DNA of 64,000 nucleotides from Mycobacterium paraseoulense (GTDB lineage: Bacteria; Actinomycetota; Actinomycetes; Mycobacteriales; Mycobacteriaceae), in contig NZ_AP022619.1 of NCBI RefSeq assembly GCF_010731655.1, positions 5,642,001-5,706,000 on the forward strand, in the 5' to 3' direction. Both the position numbers and the translations under genes were made by a program. The notes beneath the pieces are model-generated. The model worked only from the letters and a program-made list of their open reading frames with translations, ran no database searches and was not told the origin of the DNA. Of this stretch, positions 44,965-56,008 are shown piece after piece (positions within the stretch are counted from its first letter, which is position 1; every line of letters begins with the position of its first letter).

Positions 44965-46710
44965 TTGACAGCCGAAGCGCCCCCCTTGGGAGAACTCGAG
45001 GCCGTTCGTCCGTACCCGGACCGGACCGGCCCCAAAGGGAACCTCGTCTACAAATTGATCACGACCACCGATCACAAGATGATCGGCATCATGTACACCG
45101 TCACCTGCTTCGGCTTCTTCTTCATCGGCGGACTGATGGCGCTGTTGATGCGCACCGAGCTCGCCGCGCCGGGGCTGCAGTTCCTGTCGAACGAGCAGTA
45201 CAACCAGCTGTTCACGATGCACGGCACGATCATGCTGCTGCTGTATGCGACGCCGGTCGTGTTCGGGTTCGCCAACCTGGTGCTGCCGCTGCAGATCGGC
45301 GCCCCCGACGTGGCGTTCCCGCGGCTGAACGCCTTCTCGTTCTGGCTCTTTCTGTTCGGCGGTCTGACCGCGGCGGCCGGTTTCATCGTCCCGGGCGGGG
45401 CCGCGGACTTCGGCTGGACGGCCTACACCCCGCTGTCCGACGCCGTCCACTCACCCGGCGCCGGCGGCGACCTGTGGATCACCGGCCTGATCGTCGCGGG
45501 TCTGGGCACCATCCTGGGTGCGGTCAATATGATCACCACCGTGGTGTGCATGCGCGCGCCCGGCATGACGATGTTCCGGATGCCGATCTTCACCTGGAAC
45601 ATCCTGGTGACCTCGATCCTGATCCTGATCGCGTTCCCGATCCTGACCGCCGCGCTGTTCGGGCTGGCGGCCGACCGGCATCTGGGGGCCCACGTTTATG
45701 ACGCCGCCAACGGCGGGGTTCTGTTGTGGCAGCACCTGTTCTGGTTCTTCGGCCATCCCGAGGTGTACATCATCGCGTTGCCGTTCTTCGGGATCGTCAC
45801 CGAGATCATCCCGGTGTTCTCCCGTAAGCCGGTCTTCGGTTACACCACCTTGGTTTACGCGACGCTGTCGATCGCCGCGTTGTCGGTCGCGGTGTGGGCG
45901 CACCACATGTTCGCCACGGGAGCCGTTCTGCTGCCGTTCTTCTCGTTCATGACGTATTTGATCGCGGTGCCGACGGGGATCAAGTTCTTCAACTGGATCG
46001 GCACGATGTGGAAGGGACAGATCACCTTCGAGACCCCGATGCTGTTCTCGGTGGGCTTCCTGGTGACCTTCCTGCTGGGCGGCCTGACCGGGGTGATGCT
46101 GGCCAGCCCGCCGCTGGACTTCCACGTGACCGACACCTACTTCGTGGTCGCGCACTTCCACTACGTCCTCTTCGGCACCATCGTGTTCGCCACCTATGCG
46201 GGCGTGTACTTCTGGTTCCCGAAGATGACCGGCCGGCTGCTCGACGAGCGGCTGGGCAAGCTGCACTTCTGGTTGACCTTCATCGGCTTCCACACCACGT
46301 TCCTGGTGCAGCACTGGCTGGGTGATATGGGGATGCCGCGCCGCTACGCCGACTACCTGGCCAGCGACGGCTTCCAGGGGCTCAACATCGTCTCCACGAT
46401 CGGCGCCTTCATCCTGGGCGTGTCGATGTTCCCGTTCGTCTGGAACGTCTTCAAGAGCTGGCGCTACGGCGAGGTCGTGACCGTCGATGACCCGTGGGGC
46501 TACGGCAACTCGCTGGAGTGGGCGACCAGCTGCCCGCCGCCGCGGCACAACTTCACCGAGCTGCCCCGGATCCGTTCGGAACGCCCGGCTTTCGAGCTGC
46601 ACTACCCGCACATGGTCGAACGGCTCCGCGCCGAGGCGCACGTGGGCCGGGCGCACGGCCCGGCGGACAAGGACGTCACCAGGCTGGACGACGTCAACGT
46701 GCGCAGCTGA
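44965..46710 (+). CDS. ctaD: Cytochrome c oxidase subunit I CtaD
   Basis: 581 residues from TTG 44965, chosen because GGAG is 6 bp upstream and the protein then starts [17 protein letters not shown] like its orthologues. Twelve membrane segments are expected. Heme and copper ligands are visible: [24 protein letters not shown] (CuB His and the His-Tyr pair), WAHHMF and [10 protein letters not shown]. It is the catalytic core of the bcc-aa3 supercomplex. The C-terminal 40 residues are a hydrophilic tail. From memory, the orthologue is Rv3043c. Confidence 0.96.
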   Translation: MTAEAPPLGELEAVRPYPDRTGPKGNLVYKLITTTDHKMIGIMYTVTCFGFFFIGGLMALLMRTELAAPGLQFLSNEQYNQLFTMHGTIMLLLYATPVVFGFANLVLPLQIGAPDVAFPRLNAFSFWLFLFGGLTAAAGFIVPGGAADFGWTAYTPLSDAVHSPGAGGDLWITGLIVAGLGTILGAVNMITTVVCMRAPGMTMFRMPIFTWNILVTSILILIAFPILTAALFGLAADRHLGAHVYDAANGGVLLWQHLFWFFGHPEVYIIALPFFGIVTEIIPVFSRKPVFGYTTLVYATLSIAALSVAVWAHHMFATGAVLLPFFSFMTYLIAVPTGIKFFNWIGTMWKGQITFETPMLFSVGFLVTFLLGGLTGVMLASPPLDFHVTDTYFVVAHFHYVLFGTIVFATYAGVYFWFPKMTGRLLDERLGKLHFWLTFIGFHTTFLVQHWLGDMGMPRRYADYLASDGFQGLNIVSTIGAFILGVSMFPFVWNVFKSWRYGEVVTVDDPWGYGNSLEWATSCPPPRHNFTELPRIRSERPAFELHYPHMVERLRAEAHVGRAHGPADKDVTRLDDVNVRS

Positions 46711-47973
<1,263 letters not shown>

Positions 47974-48030
47974 CGAACCGAGCCCACACCCGGCAGGTAT
48001 CCGGCCTTCCGGGTACGGCACGATGGTCGG

Positions 48031-48873
48031 GTGCCCGAAATCGGTACGGAGGCAGCCGACCCCGATCTGCTGATCGACTTTCACGACGTCTCGCTGCTGC
48101 GGGACGGACATGTCCTGGTCGGTCCGTTGGACTGGGCGGTCGAACTCGATGAGCGGTGGGTCATCGTCGGCCCGAACGGGGCCGGCAAGACGTCACTGCT
48201 GCGCATCGCCGCGGCGGCCGAGCACCCTTCGGCGGGTGTGGCCTTCGTGCTCGGCGAACGGCTGGGCCGGGTGGACGTGTCGGAGTTGCGCTCCCGGATC
48301 GGGCTCAGCTCGTCGGCTCTGGCGCAGCGGGTGCCCACCGACGAAGTGGTGCGCGACCTGGTCGTCTCGGCCGGCTACGCCGTGCTGGGCCGGTGGCGGG
48401 AGAGCTACGAGGAGGTGGACTACCGCCGCGCCATCGACATGCTGGAGAGCCTCGGCGCCGAGCACCTCGCGGACCGTCGCTACGGAACCCTGTCGGAAGG
48501 CGAGCGCAAGCGCGTGCTGATCGCCCGCGCGCTGATGACCGATCCGGAGTTGCTGCTGCTCGACGAGCCCGCGGCAGGCCTGGACCTGGGCGGGCGCGAG
48601 GAGCTGGTGGCGCGACTGGCCGACCTCGCTGCCGACCCGGACGCCCCCGCGCTGGTGCTGGTCACCCACCACGTCGAGGAGATCCCGCCCGGCTTCAGCC
48701 ACTGCATGCTGCTGTCGGAGGGGCAGGTGGTCGCCGCGGGGTTACTGACCGACGTGCTGACCGCCGAGAACCTGTCCACCGCGTTCGGGCAGTCGATCGC
48801 CCTCGACGTCGTCGACGGGCGCTATTTCGCCCGCCGCGTCCGTACCCGCGCAGCCCACCGGAGGCAGTTATGA
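48031..48873 (+). CDS. ABC transporter ATP-binding protein
   Basis: 280 residues from GTG 48031. Walker A is [13 protein letters not shown] (about 46-58), the signature [15 protein letters not shown] (about 153-167), Walker [13 protein letters not shown] (about 176) and the switch His in LVTHHVEEI. No permease gene is adjacent, so it is an orphan ATPase; the family resembles molybdate/ModF-like or iron-type NBDs. From memory, the orthologue is Rv3041c. The stop overlaps the start of the NUDIX gene, which begins a run of coupled genes. Confidence 0.9.
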   Translation: MPEIGTEAADPDLLIDFHDVSLLRDGHVLVGPLDWAVELDERWVIVGPNGAGKTSLLRIAAAAEHPSAGVAFVLGERLGRVDVSELRSRIGLSSSALAQRVPTDEVVRDLVVSAGYAVLGRWRESYEEVDYRRAIDMLESLGAEHLADRRYGTLSEGERKRVLIARALMTDPELLLLDEPAAGLDLGGREELVARLADLAADPDAPALVLVTHHVEEIPPGFSHCMLLSEGQVVAAGLLTDVLTAENLSTAFGQSIALDVVDGRYFARRVRTRAAHRRQL

Positions 48874-49688
48874 CGTCAGCCACCGAACCGCCCCTGGTCC
48901 CGCGCCCGGCGGCGACCGTGATGCTGGTCCGCGACGATCCCCGCGGCATCGCCGTGTTCCTCATGCGCCGCCACGCCAAGATGGAGTTCGCAGCGGGCAC
49001 CATGGTGTTTCCCGGTGGCGGCGTCGACGACCGCGACCGCAACGCCGACATCGCATGGGCCGGCCCGCCGCCGCAGTGGTGGGCGGAGCGCTTCGGCATC
49101 GAACCCGACCTGGCCGAGGCGCTGGTGTGCGCGGCGGCCCGGGAGACGTTCGAGGAATCGGGGGTGCTGTTCGCCGGGCCGGCCGGCGACCCCGACGGTA
49201 TCGTCGGCGACGCCTCGGTGTTCGCCGATGCCCGCCGCGCGCTTGCCGACGGCACGCTGTCGTTCGCCGATTTCCTGCGCCGCGAGAACCTGGAGTTGCG
49301 CTCCGACCTGCTCCGGCCGTGGGCCAACTGGGTCACCCCCGAAGCCGAGCGCACCCGTCGCTACGACACCTACTTCTTTGTGGCGGCGCTGCCGGAAGGG
49401 CAGCGGGCCGACGGCGAGAACACCGAATCCGACCGTGCCGGCTGGACGACGCCCCAGGCCGCCATCGACGACTTCTCCGCCGGTCGCTGTTTCCTGTTGC
49501 CGCCGACGTGGACCCAGCTGGATTCGCTGGCCGGGCGGACCGTCGCGGACGTGCTGGCCGTCGAGCGCCAGATCGTGCCCGTGCAGCCGCACCTGGAGAT
49601 CCAGGGCGACAACTGGGTGTTCGAGTTCTTCGACTCGGACCGCTACCACCGGGCGCGCGAAGCCGGCGGGATGGGGTGGCGGCATTGA
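48870..49688 (+). CDS. NUDIX hydrolase family protein
   Basis: 272 residues from ATG 48870, with GGAGG 5 bp upstream. The NUDIX box is split: [19 protein letters not shown] early, then [14 protein letters not shown] about 40 residues later. The insertion between the halves is larger than in standard 23-residue boxes, as in NUDT7/8- and NUDT19-like CoA diphosphatases. A nucleotide- or CoA-diphosphatase role is likely but unproven. From memory, the orthologue is Rv3040c. It overlaps both neighbours by four bases. Confidence 0.88.
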   Translation: MTSATEPPLVPRPAATVMLVRDDPRGIAVFLMRRHAKMEFAAGTMVFPGGGVDDRDRNADIAWAGPPPQWWAERFGIEPDLAEALVCAAARETFEESGVLFAGPAGDPDGIVGDASVFADARRALADGTLSFADFLRRENLELRSDLLRPWANWVTPEAERTRRYDTYFFVAALPEGQRADGENTESDRAGWTTPQAAIDDFSAGRCFLLPPTWTQLDSLAGRTVADVLAVERQIVPVQPHLEIQGDNWVFEFFDSDRYHRAREAGGMGWRH

Positions 49689-50449
49689 GCGAGTTCGTCA
49701 GCACGGTGGTCAGCGACGGGTCGCGCGACGCGGGCCTGGCGATGCTGCTGCTGACGCGGCCGCCGACGAACGCGATGACCCGCCAGGTGTACCGGGAAAT
49801 CGTGGCCGCGGCGGCGGAGTTGGGGCGCCGCGACGACGTGGCTGCGGTCATCCTGTTCGGTGGCCACGAGATCTTCTCGGCCGGTGACGACATGCCCGAG
49901 CTGCGCACGCTGACCGCGCCGGAGGCCCAGACGACGGCCCGGGCGCGGCAACAGGCCATCGACGCCGTGGCGGGCATCCCCAAGCCGACCGTGGCCGCGA
50001 TCACCGGCTACGCGCTGGGTGCCGGGCTGACGCTGGCCCTGGCCGCCGATTGGCGCGTCAGCGGTGACAACGTGAAGTTCGGCGCGACCGAGATTCTGGC
50101 GGGTCTGGTCCCGGGCGGCGACGGCATGGCCCGCCTGACCCGTGCGGCCGGGGCGAGCCGGGCCAAGGAACTGGTGTTCAGCGGCCGGTTCTTCGACGCC
50201 GAGGAGGCGCTGACCCTGGGCCTGATCGACGAGATGGTGGCCCCCGACGACGTTTACGACGCCGCCGCGGGGTGGGCACGCCGCTTCCTGGACGGCCCGC
50301 GGCACGCCCTGGCCGCCGCGAAGGCCGGCATCAACGACGTGTTCGAGCTGGGCCCGGTCGACCGCGCCGAGGCCGAGCGGCGCCGCTACGTCGACGTCTT
50401 CGCCGCTGGTCAGACCGGCGACGAGGACCCGCAATCCGGCGCCCGTTAG
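49685..50449 (+). CDS. echA17: Enoyl-CoA hydratase EchA17
   Basis: 254 residues from TTG 49685, which overlaps the NUDIX stop (TTGA). Crotonase-fold features are the oxyanion loop [18 protein letters not shown] and [18 protein letters not shown], followed by [20 protein letters not shown]. The usual catalytic glutamates lie in ATEI and near the following loop. It would hydrate 2-enoyl-CoA in beta-oxidation. From memory, the orthologue is Rv3039c with the same length. The TTG start and overlap indicate translational coupling. Confidence 0.92.
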   Translation: MSEFVSTVVSDGSRDAGLAMLLLTRPPTNAMTRQVYREIVAAAAELGRRDDVAAVILFGGHEIFSAGDDMPELRTLTAPEAQTTARARQQAIDAVAGIPKPTVAAITGYALGAGLTLALAADWRVSGDNVKFGATEILAGLVPGGDGMARLTRAAGASRAKELVFSGRFFDAEEALTLGLIDEMVAPDDVYDAAAGWARRFLDGPRHALAAAKAGINDVFELGPVDRAEAERRRYVDVFAAGQTGDEDPQSGAR

Positions 50450-50459
50450 GCTGCCCTGC

Positions 50460-51434
50460 ATGACGACGAGTTCGACCGACGCCGTTCCCAACCCGCACGC
50501 CACCGCCGAGCAGGTGGAAGCGGCCCGGCATGACAGCAAGCTGGCCCAGGTGCTCTACCACGACTGGGAAGCCGAGTCCTACGACGAGAAGTGGTCGATC
50601 TCTTACGACCAGCGCTGCGTGGACTACGCCAGGGACTGCTTCGACGCCATCGTGCCCGACGAGGTGCTGCGCGAGCTGCCCTACGACCGGGCCCTCGAAT
50701 TGGGTTGCGGGACGGGATTCTTCCTGCTCAACCTGATCCAGTCCGGGGTGGCCCGACGCGGGTCGGTCACCGACCTGTCGCCCGGGATGGTCAAGGTCGC
50801 CACCCGCAACGGGCAATCGCTGGGGCTGGACATCGATGGCCGGGTCGCCGACGCCGAGGGAATCCCGTACGACGACAACACCTTCGACCTGGTGGTCGGG
50901 CACGCGGTGCTCCACCACATCCCCGACGTCGAGCTGGCGCTGCGGGAGGTCGTCCGGGTGCTGCGCCCCGGCGGCCGGTTCGTTTTCGCCGGCGAGCCGA
51001 CCACGGTCGGCGACACGTACGCCCGCACGTTGTCCACCTGGACCTGGCGCCTGGCGACCAACGTCACCAAGTTGCCCGGCCTGGACGGCTGGCGGCGGCC
51101 GCAGGCCGAACTCGACGAATCCTCCCGCGCCGCGGCGTTGGAGGCCGTCGTCGACCTGCACACCTTCACGCCCGCCGACCTGGAACGGTTGGCCGGTAAC
51201 GCGGGCGCGACCGAAGTGCAAACGGCCACAGTGGAATTCACCGCCGCGATGCTGGGCTGGCCGCTGCGCACGTTCGAATGCGCCGTGCCGCCCGGCCGCT
51301 TGGGTTGGGGCTGGGCGAGGTTCGCGTTCAACAGCTGGAAGACGCTGAGCTGGCTCGACGCCAACGTGTTGCGCCACGTGGCGCCGAAGGGCTGGTTCTA
51401 CAACGTGATGATCACCGGGGTCAAGCCCTCCTGA
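50460..51434 (+). CDS. Class I SAM-dependent methyltransferase
   Basis: 324 residues from ATG 50460. Motif I is ALELGCGTGFFLLNL (about 79-93), motif II GRVADAEGIPYDDNTFDLVV and the post-loop VLRPGGRFVFAGEP. The N-terminal extension (VPNPHATAEQVEAARHDSKL) and C-terminal 100 residues, after the core, are typical of the mycobacterial Rv3038c group (from memory). The substrate is unknown. It starts 10 bp after echA17 and is part of the coupled gene run. Confidence 0.88.
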   Translation: MTTSSTDAVPNPHATAEQVEAARHDSKLAQVLYHDWEAESYDEKWSISYDQRCVDYARDCFDAIVPDEVLRELPYDRALELGCGTGFFLLNLIQSGVARRGSVTDLSPGMVKVATRNGQSLGLDIDGRVADAEGIPYDDNTFDLVVGHAVLHHIPDVELALREVVRVLRPGGRFVFAGEPTTVGDTYARTLSTWTWRLATNVTKLPGLDGWRRPQAELDESSRAAALEAVVDLHTFTPADLERLAGNAGATEVQTATVEFTAAMLGWPLRTFECAVPPGRLGWGWARFAFNSWKTLSWLDANVLRHVAPKGWFYNVMITGVKPS

Positions 51435-52642
51435 GCCGTGCTTCTGCCGGCCTCACGTTCGGCGTCGAGGACGTCCGCTATCTGCGGTCGCCAACGGGTG
51501 CCGCGGCCCTGGCCGCGGTCGCCGAACTCGAGCTGACCGACGCCAGCAAGGTCGCCGACATCGCCGCGGCCCGGGCCCGGTTCGGCGACCGGGCGGCGGT
51601 GTTGGTGGAGACGACGCTGCTGCGCCGGCGCGCCGCCGAAAAATTGAGCGGGCTGGGCGGCGGAATCCCGGTGTCGAACTGGCTGTTCACCCACGAGGCG
51701 CTGCAACAGGCCACCGCGGCCCCGGTGGCTGTGCACCGGGCCGAGCGGCTGGCCGAGGCGGGAGTCGTCGTCCACGACGCGACCTGTTCGATCGGCACCG
51801 AGTTGGCCGCGCTGCGCGGCGCCGGCGTCCGCGCGGTGGGCAGCGACCTCGATGCGGTGCGGCTGGCCATGGCGCGGCACAACCTGGGTGAGTGGGCCGA
51901 CCTCTGCCGTGCCGACGCGCTGGCCCCGGTGACCCGCGACGCCGCGGTGTTCGTGGATCCGGCGAGACGCCTCGGTGCGCGCCGCCTGTTCCGCCTCGAG
52001 GACTACCGGCCGGCCCTGGGCGCGCTGATCGACGCCTACCGAGACCGCGATCTCGTCGTAAAGTGTTCTCCCGGAATTAATTTCGCAGAGTTGCACCGGC
52101 TCGGGTTTGATGGCGAGATCGAGGTGACGTCCTATCGCGGCTCGGTGCGCGAAGCGTGCCTGTGGCCGGCCGGGCTGGCGCGGCGCGGCGTCCGTCGGCG
52201 CGCCAGCGTCCTCGACCGCGGCGAGCAGATCACCGACGCCGACCCCGGCGAGTGCCCGGTGCGGCCGCCCGGGCGATGGATCGTCGACCCCGACGGCGCC
52301 GTGGTCCGCGCCGGGCTGGTGCGCCATTACGGCGCGCGGCACGGACTGTGGCAACTCGACCCCGACATCGCCTACCTTTCGGGGGATGAGCTGCCGCCGG
52401 CGGTCCGGGGCTTCGAGGTGCTCGACCAGCTGGCGTTCGACGAGCGACGGCTCCGCCAGGCGTTGTCTTCGCTGGACTGCGGGGCGCTGGAGGTCCTGGT
52501 GCGCGGGGTGCGGGTGGACCCCGACGCGCTGCGGCGCCGGATGCGGCTGCGCGGTGGCCGGCCGTTGTCGGTGGTCATCACCCGGATCGGGTCGCGGGCC
52601 GCCGGACGGGTGACGGCCTTCGTTTGCCGGCCGTCACGATAG
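51431..52642 (+). CDS. Class I SAM methyltransferase with THUMP-like C-terminal domain
   Basis: About 403 residues. The conserved N-terminus LTFGVEDVRYLRSPTGAAAL has no ATG, GTG or TTG between it and the preceding gene. The nearest starts are a CTG at 51431 that overlaps the stop of the previous gene, a TTG at 51305 or a GTG at 51278, both deep inside the upstream gene. I prefer the CTG. The core motif VHDATCSIGTELAALRGAGV (about 110) and VFVDPARRLG mark a methyltransferase, and the end PLSVVITRIGSRAAG is the THUMP-like part. From memory, the orthologue is Rv3037c. Confidence 0.75.
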   Translation: MSRASAGLTFGVEDVRYLRSPTGAAALAAVAELELTDASKVADIAAARARFGDRAAVLVETTLLRRRAAEKLSGLGGGIPVSNWLFTHEALQQATAAPVAVHRAERLAEAGVVVHDATCSIGTELAALRGAGVRAVGSDLDAVRLAMARHNLGEWADLCRADALAPVTRDAAVFVDPARRLGARRLFRLEDYRPALGALIDAYRDRDLVVKCSPGINFAELHRLGFDGEIEVTSYRGSVREACLWPAGLARRGVRRRASVLDRGEQITDADPGECPVRPPGRWIVDPDGAVVRAGLVRHYGARHGLWQLDPDIAYLSGDELPPAVRGFEVLDQLAFDERRLRQALSSLDCGALEVLVRGVRVDPDALRRRMRLRGGRPLSVVITRIGSRAAGRVTAFVCRPSR

Positions 52643-52710
52643 CTCCCGTAGGCTGGTGTGATCGCTCTTTCAGGCGCCAGCCCCGCCTATCCTGCAAGGA
52701 CATTCGAAGA

Positions 52711-53394
52711 ATGCGTTATCTGATAGCGGCCCTGGTGCTCGCATCGGCGGCCCTGTGCGGTTGGCCGGCGGCCGCCGCGCCACCGTCGTGTGCCAGCCTG
52801 GGCGGCACCATCGAGGACGGCCAGATGTGTCGCGTGCGGGCCACCGGCCCGACGTACACGCTCAACATGGCGTTTCCCGCCGACTACCCCGACGAGCAAG
52901 CGCTGATCGACTACATCACGCAGAATCGGGACGGTTTCGTCAACGTCGCACAGAGTTCGGGGTCACGCGACCAGCTCTACCAGCTCGAGGCCACCACCGA
53001 GCAGCGCGGCTCCGGCCAGCCGCCGCACAACACCCGCAGCGTGGTGCTCAAGTTCTTCCAGGACCTCGGTGGGTCCCACCCCTCGATCTGGTACAAGGCG
53101 TTCAACTACAACCTCGGGACCAAGCAGCCCATCACCTTCGACAACCTGTTTGCGCCGGGCACCACGCCGCTGGACAGCATCTTCCCGATCGTGCAGCGCG
53201 ACCTGGCGCGCCAAACCCCATTCGGGGCAGCCATTCTGCCTTCGACCGGGCACGACCCGACGCACTACCAGAACTTCGCGATCACCGACGATCAGCTGAT
53301 CTTCTACTTCGCGCCAGGTGAGATGCTGCCGACGTTTGCCGGGCCGGTCGAGGCCGAGGTGCCCCGCACCGCCATCCCGCCGCTGGCCATCTGA
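52711..53394 (+). CDS. Secreted TB22.2-like protein (DUF3298/RsiV-type)
   Basis: 227 residues from ATG 52711, with GCAAGGA upstream. The signal peptide is MRYLIAALVLASAALCGW, with cleavage after AAA near residue 24. The mature part ends in the DUF3298 domain (GTKQPITFDNLFAPGTTPLD; FAITDDQLIFYFAPGEMLPT). The M. tuberculosis counterpart Rv3036c (TB22.2) has the same length and is reported as a cell-wall esterase. A catalytic serine cannot be assigned by eye. The gene stands alone between the methyltransferase and the minus-strand lipoprotein set. Confidence 0.88.
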   Translation: MRYLIAALVLASAALCGWPAAAAPPSCASLGGTIEDGQMCRVRATGPTYTLNMAFPADYPDEQALIDYITQNRDGFVNVAQSSGSRDQLYQLEATTEQRGSGQPPHNTRSVVLKFFQDLGGSHPSIWYKAFNYNLGTKQPITFDNLFAPGTTPLDSIFPIVQRDLARQTPFGAAILPSTGHDPTHYQNFAITDDQLIFYFAPGEMLPTFAGPVEAEVPRTAIPPLAI

Positions 53395-53469
53395 GGTCTA
53401 GACGAGAAGGCCGTCCGGTGCCGGGCGGTCGCCGCACTTCTGGTAGCCGCAAGGGTCGGTTCCCATGAC

Positions 53470-53622
53470 TCACAGGCTCAGCACACCTACCGTGACCGCG
53501 ACCAGGAACGCCTGCACGCCGAGCAGCACCAAGGTCGCGGTACGGCCCACCGCCCGGTTGCGTCGGCTGGTCTTGTTGTACGCGGCGGCCGCGGCCTGCA
53601 TCTCCGTGTCATCGGTCGCCAT
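53470..53622 (-). CDS. Small single-span membrane protein
   Basis: 50 residues from ATG 53622, starting MATDDTEMQAAAAAYNKTSR. A basic segment (RRNRAVGR) precedes one hydrophobic span (TATLVLLGVQAFLVAVTVGV) and a very short tail. It starts 18 bp after the stop of the beta-propeller lipoprotein gene on the same strand, so the two are probably cotranscribed. No strong ribosome site is seen. The positive-inside rule puts the N-terminus in the cytosol. I do not recognise a family. Confidence 0.6.
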   Translation of the reverse strand: MATDDTEMQAAAAAYNKTSRRNRAVGRTATLVLLGVQAFLVAVTVGVLSL

Positions 53623-53640
53623 GGGCCCAGTGTGGCCCGG

Positions 53641-54963
53641 TTATGCCGGCGCGAAACCGTACACCTGGCCGTCGCTGGTCGCGACCACCACCCGGCGATC
53701 GGTGCCGACCGAGACCCCCACGGGGTAGCCGGTGGCCGCCGGAAGGGGGTAGCTCGCCAGCGTGTGGCCACTGCCTGGATCGAACACCAGCAGCGACATG
53801 CCCGGCGCGCCGTCGGCGGCCGGGGCGCTGATGGACGTGTAACCGACACCGGCACCGGCCAGGCTCGACGACGACAGCGGGATGACGTCGTCGCGGCGCC
53901 ACGCCTGATCGGCGTGATCGCCCGCGTCCTTGAAGGCCACCAGGCGGGTGTCGGGACCGCCGCCCGATACGACGAGGCCTCCAGGGGTGACCGCGGGCGG
54001 CGTCTGAGCCAGGAATCCCAGCGGCACCGACCACTTCACCTTGCCGTCGGCGGCATGCAGTGCCCACAGTCGTTGGTCGCGGCCGTTGACGTAGACGGTC
54101 GACCCGTCGGCGGACAGCACCGGGCTGGCGATGACGCCGGCGCCGACGGCGTCGCTGGTCCACTCCCGGGACAGCAGCGGCGTCTGCCCGGGGTGATACT
54201 TCAGCCCGACCAGCTCCGCGGCCGGCGCACCCGGCTGCCAGACGCCCAGCACCGCCATCTGGGTGGCCGCCGAGAAGGCGGGCGCCGCGGCCACCGGGCA
54301 GCCCCGCCGCGCCGGCACGCAATCGTCCAAACCGCGCGTCGCATCGGTGGGGTCGACGCCCTCCACCAGATCCATCGGGCTGCCGACCACCATGCCGCGG
54401 TGAGCCTCGAAGACCAGCACCTGACCCAGGTGGGTCACCACGAGGAGCTGCCCGTGCCCGAGAAACCTTGGTGTGCCGGGCATTCCGATGACCGGCTGCC
54501 GCCACCGCGTCCACTGCGTCACCGGGAACGACAGGAAGGCGCCGGGCTGGCCGACGTAGAGGTTGTCGAACCCGTCGAGCAGGGGGCCCGCGAAGCCGCC
54601 GCCCTGGAACAGTCGCACACACCAGCGCTGCCGGCCGTTGTTGTCGTTCTCCCATTCCATGAGCGAACATCCGGCCGGGGTCTGCGCGTTGAGGGCCAGA
54701 TAACCGCGCGCACTCAGCGCCGGACCGGCCGCAAGGGTGCCTTTGACCGAGCGCGTCCACCGCAACGTCAGCTTGGTGACGCCACCGGTTCCGGTGTAGC
54801 TGCTGTTGGCGGCGTCGGCGTATTGCGCGGGCCAGCCGGCCGCCGGTGATGCCTCCACCCACGAGTCGGTGTTGGCGCACCCGCTGAGCCAGGCTGCGAT
54901 CCCGGCCGACAGCAACACCGATGACCACCGCCGAAGCCCGCGCGGGAGATGTCGGTCAAGCAC
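53641..54963 (-). CDS. PQQ-type beta-propeller lipoprotein
   Basis: 440 residues from GTG 54963, behind GGGAATCGAG; the frame is open to 55077 but the extension lacks protein character. The signal peptide ends in a perfect lipobox LSGC with Cys29. The rest shows propeller-blade repeats of the PQQ-like type (STVYVNGRDQRLWALHAADG then VKWSVPLG; RRVVVATSDGQVYGF at the end). It resembles BamB-like or Rv3035-like proteins and is likely a scaffold on the outer membrane-leaflet side. From memory, Rv3035 is annotated shorter. Confidence 0.83.
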   Translation of the reverse strand: MLDRHLPRGLRRWSSVLLSAGIAAWLSGCANTDSWVEASPAAGWPAQYADAANSSYTGTGGVTKLTLRWTRSVKGTLAAGPALSARGYLALNAQTPAGCSLMEWENDNNGRQRWCVRLFQGGGFAGPLLDGFDNLYVGQPGAFLSFPVTQWTRWRQPVIGMPGTPRFLGHGQLLVVTHLGQVLVFEAHRGMVVGSPMDLVEGVDPTDATRGLDDCVPARRGCPVAAAPAFSAATQMAVLGVWQPGAPAAELVGLKYHPGQTPLLSREWTSDAVGAGVIASPVLSADGSTVYVNGRDQRLWALHAADGKVKWSVPLGFLAQTPPAVTPGGLVVSGGGPDTRLVAFKDAGDHADQAWRRDDVIPLSSSSLAGAGVGYTSISAPAADGAPGMSLLVFDPGSGHTLASYPLPAATGYPVGVSVGTDRRVVVATSDGQVYGFAPA

Positions 54964-55100
54964 CTCGATTCCCAGATCCTTCCCAGGGCGTTCGGCATGA
55001 GCGGCCAGTGAGTACAGGTGAGGGTAACCCGTCGCGACTCGGCCCTGGGGGATTGCCCGCGGTTCTCGGTTCACCAACCCGCGCGCTAGGCTCTCCGGCC

Positions 55101-55838
55101 ATGACGAGCATGTGGGGCGCCCCGGTCCATCGCCGCTGGCGTGGATCGAACCTGCGGGACCCTCGCCAAGCCAAGTTCCTCACGCTGGCCTCGCTGAAGT
55201 GGGTGCTGCGCAACCGCGCCTACACACCCTGGTACCTGGTGCGCTATTGGCGGCTGCTGAAGTTCAAGCTCGCCAACCCGCACATCATCACCAGGGGGAT
55301 GGTGTTCCTGGGCAAGGACGTCGAGATCCACGCGACGCCCGAACTGGCGCAGCTGGAGATCGGCCGATGGGTCCACATCGGCGACAAGAACACCATTCGC
55401 GCGCACGAGGGCTCGCTGCGGTTCGGCGACAAGGTCGTCCTGGGCCGCGACAACGTCATCAACGCCTACCTCGACATCGAGCTGGGCGATTCGGTCTTGA
55501 TGGCCGACTGGTGTTACGTCTGCGACTTCGACCACCGCATGGACAACATCAACCTGCCGATCAAAGACCAGGGCATCGTCAAGTCGCCGGTGCGAATCGG
55601 GCCCGACACCTGGGTGGGGGTGAAGGTCACGGTGTTGCGGGGCACGGCCATCGGCCGCGGCTGCGTGCTCGGTTCGCACGCGGTGGTCCGCGGCGTGATC
55701 CCCGACTACTCGATCGCGGTCGGTGCGCCGGCCAAGGTCGTCAAGAACCGCCAGCTCGCCTGGGAGAGCACGGCCGCCCAGCGGGAAGAACTCGCCGCCG
55801 CCCTGGCCGACATCGAACGCAAGAAGGCCGCGCGTTAG
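55101..55838 (+). CDS. Hexapeptide-repeat acetyltransferase
   Basis: 245 residues from ATG 55101; the frame is open upstream to 54921 but that stretch lies in the divergent promoter. TAGGCT at 55087-55092 suggests a nearly leaderless mRNA. Left-handed beta-helix repeats run from about 75 to 205 (IGRWVHIGDKNTIRAHEGSL; VGVKVTVLRGTAIGRGCVLG; GVIPDYSIAVGAPAKVV). The catalytic-type His lies in CDFDHRMD. This is the maltose/galactoside O-acetyltransferase class. From memory, the orthologue is Rv3034c. It ends directly before the 55-bp repeat array. Confidence 0.87.
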   Translation: MTSMWGAPVHRRWRGSNLRDPRQAKFLTLASLKWVLRNRAYTPWYLVRYWRLLKFKLANPHIITRGMVFLGKDVEIHATPELAQLEIGRWVHIGDKNTIRAHEGSLRFGDKVVLGRDNVINAYLDIELGDSVLMADWCYVCDFDHRMDNINLPIKDQGIVKSPVRIGPDTWVGVKVTVLRGTAIGRGCVLGSHAVVRGVIPDYSIAVGAPAKVVKNRQLAWESTAAQREELAAALADIERKKAAR

Positions 55839-56003
55839 GCCAACGGCGGTGACCCGCAGCGCCCGGCTTCGCCGCGCTCGCGATCACCGCTGGGCCAACG
55901 GCGGTGACCCGCAGCGCCCGGCTTCGCCGCGCTCGCGATCACCGCTGGGCCAACGGCGGTGACCCGCAGCGCCCGGCTTCGCCGCGCTCGCGATCACCGC
56001 TGG
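55839..56003. repeat. Tandem repeat, 3 x 55 bp (MIRU-VNTR type)
   Basis: Three identical units of 55 bp begin at 55839, 55894 and 55949. Each starts GCCAACGGCGGTGACCCGC and ends ATCACCGCTGG. Each unit folds on itself: GCGGTGA pairs with TCACCGC and CGGC with GCCG around a TTC loop, with AGCGC/GCGCT between. The array fills the space between the convergent acetyltransferase and DUF4333 genes, so it may terminate both. The unit size and location are typical for mycobacterial interspersed repeats used for strain typing. Confidence 0.92.
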
Positions 56004-56008
56004 GTCGA

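Noticed and set aside
55839..56003. The 55-bp repeat as a CRISPR array
   Set aside because: The units are contiguous with no spacers, and no cas gene is present.
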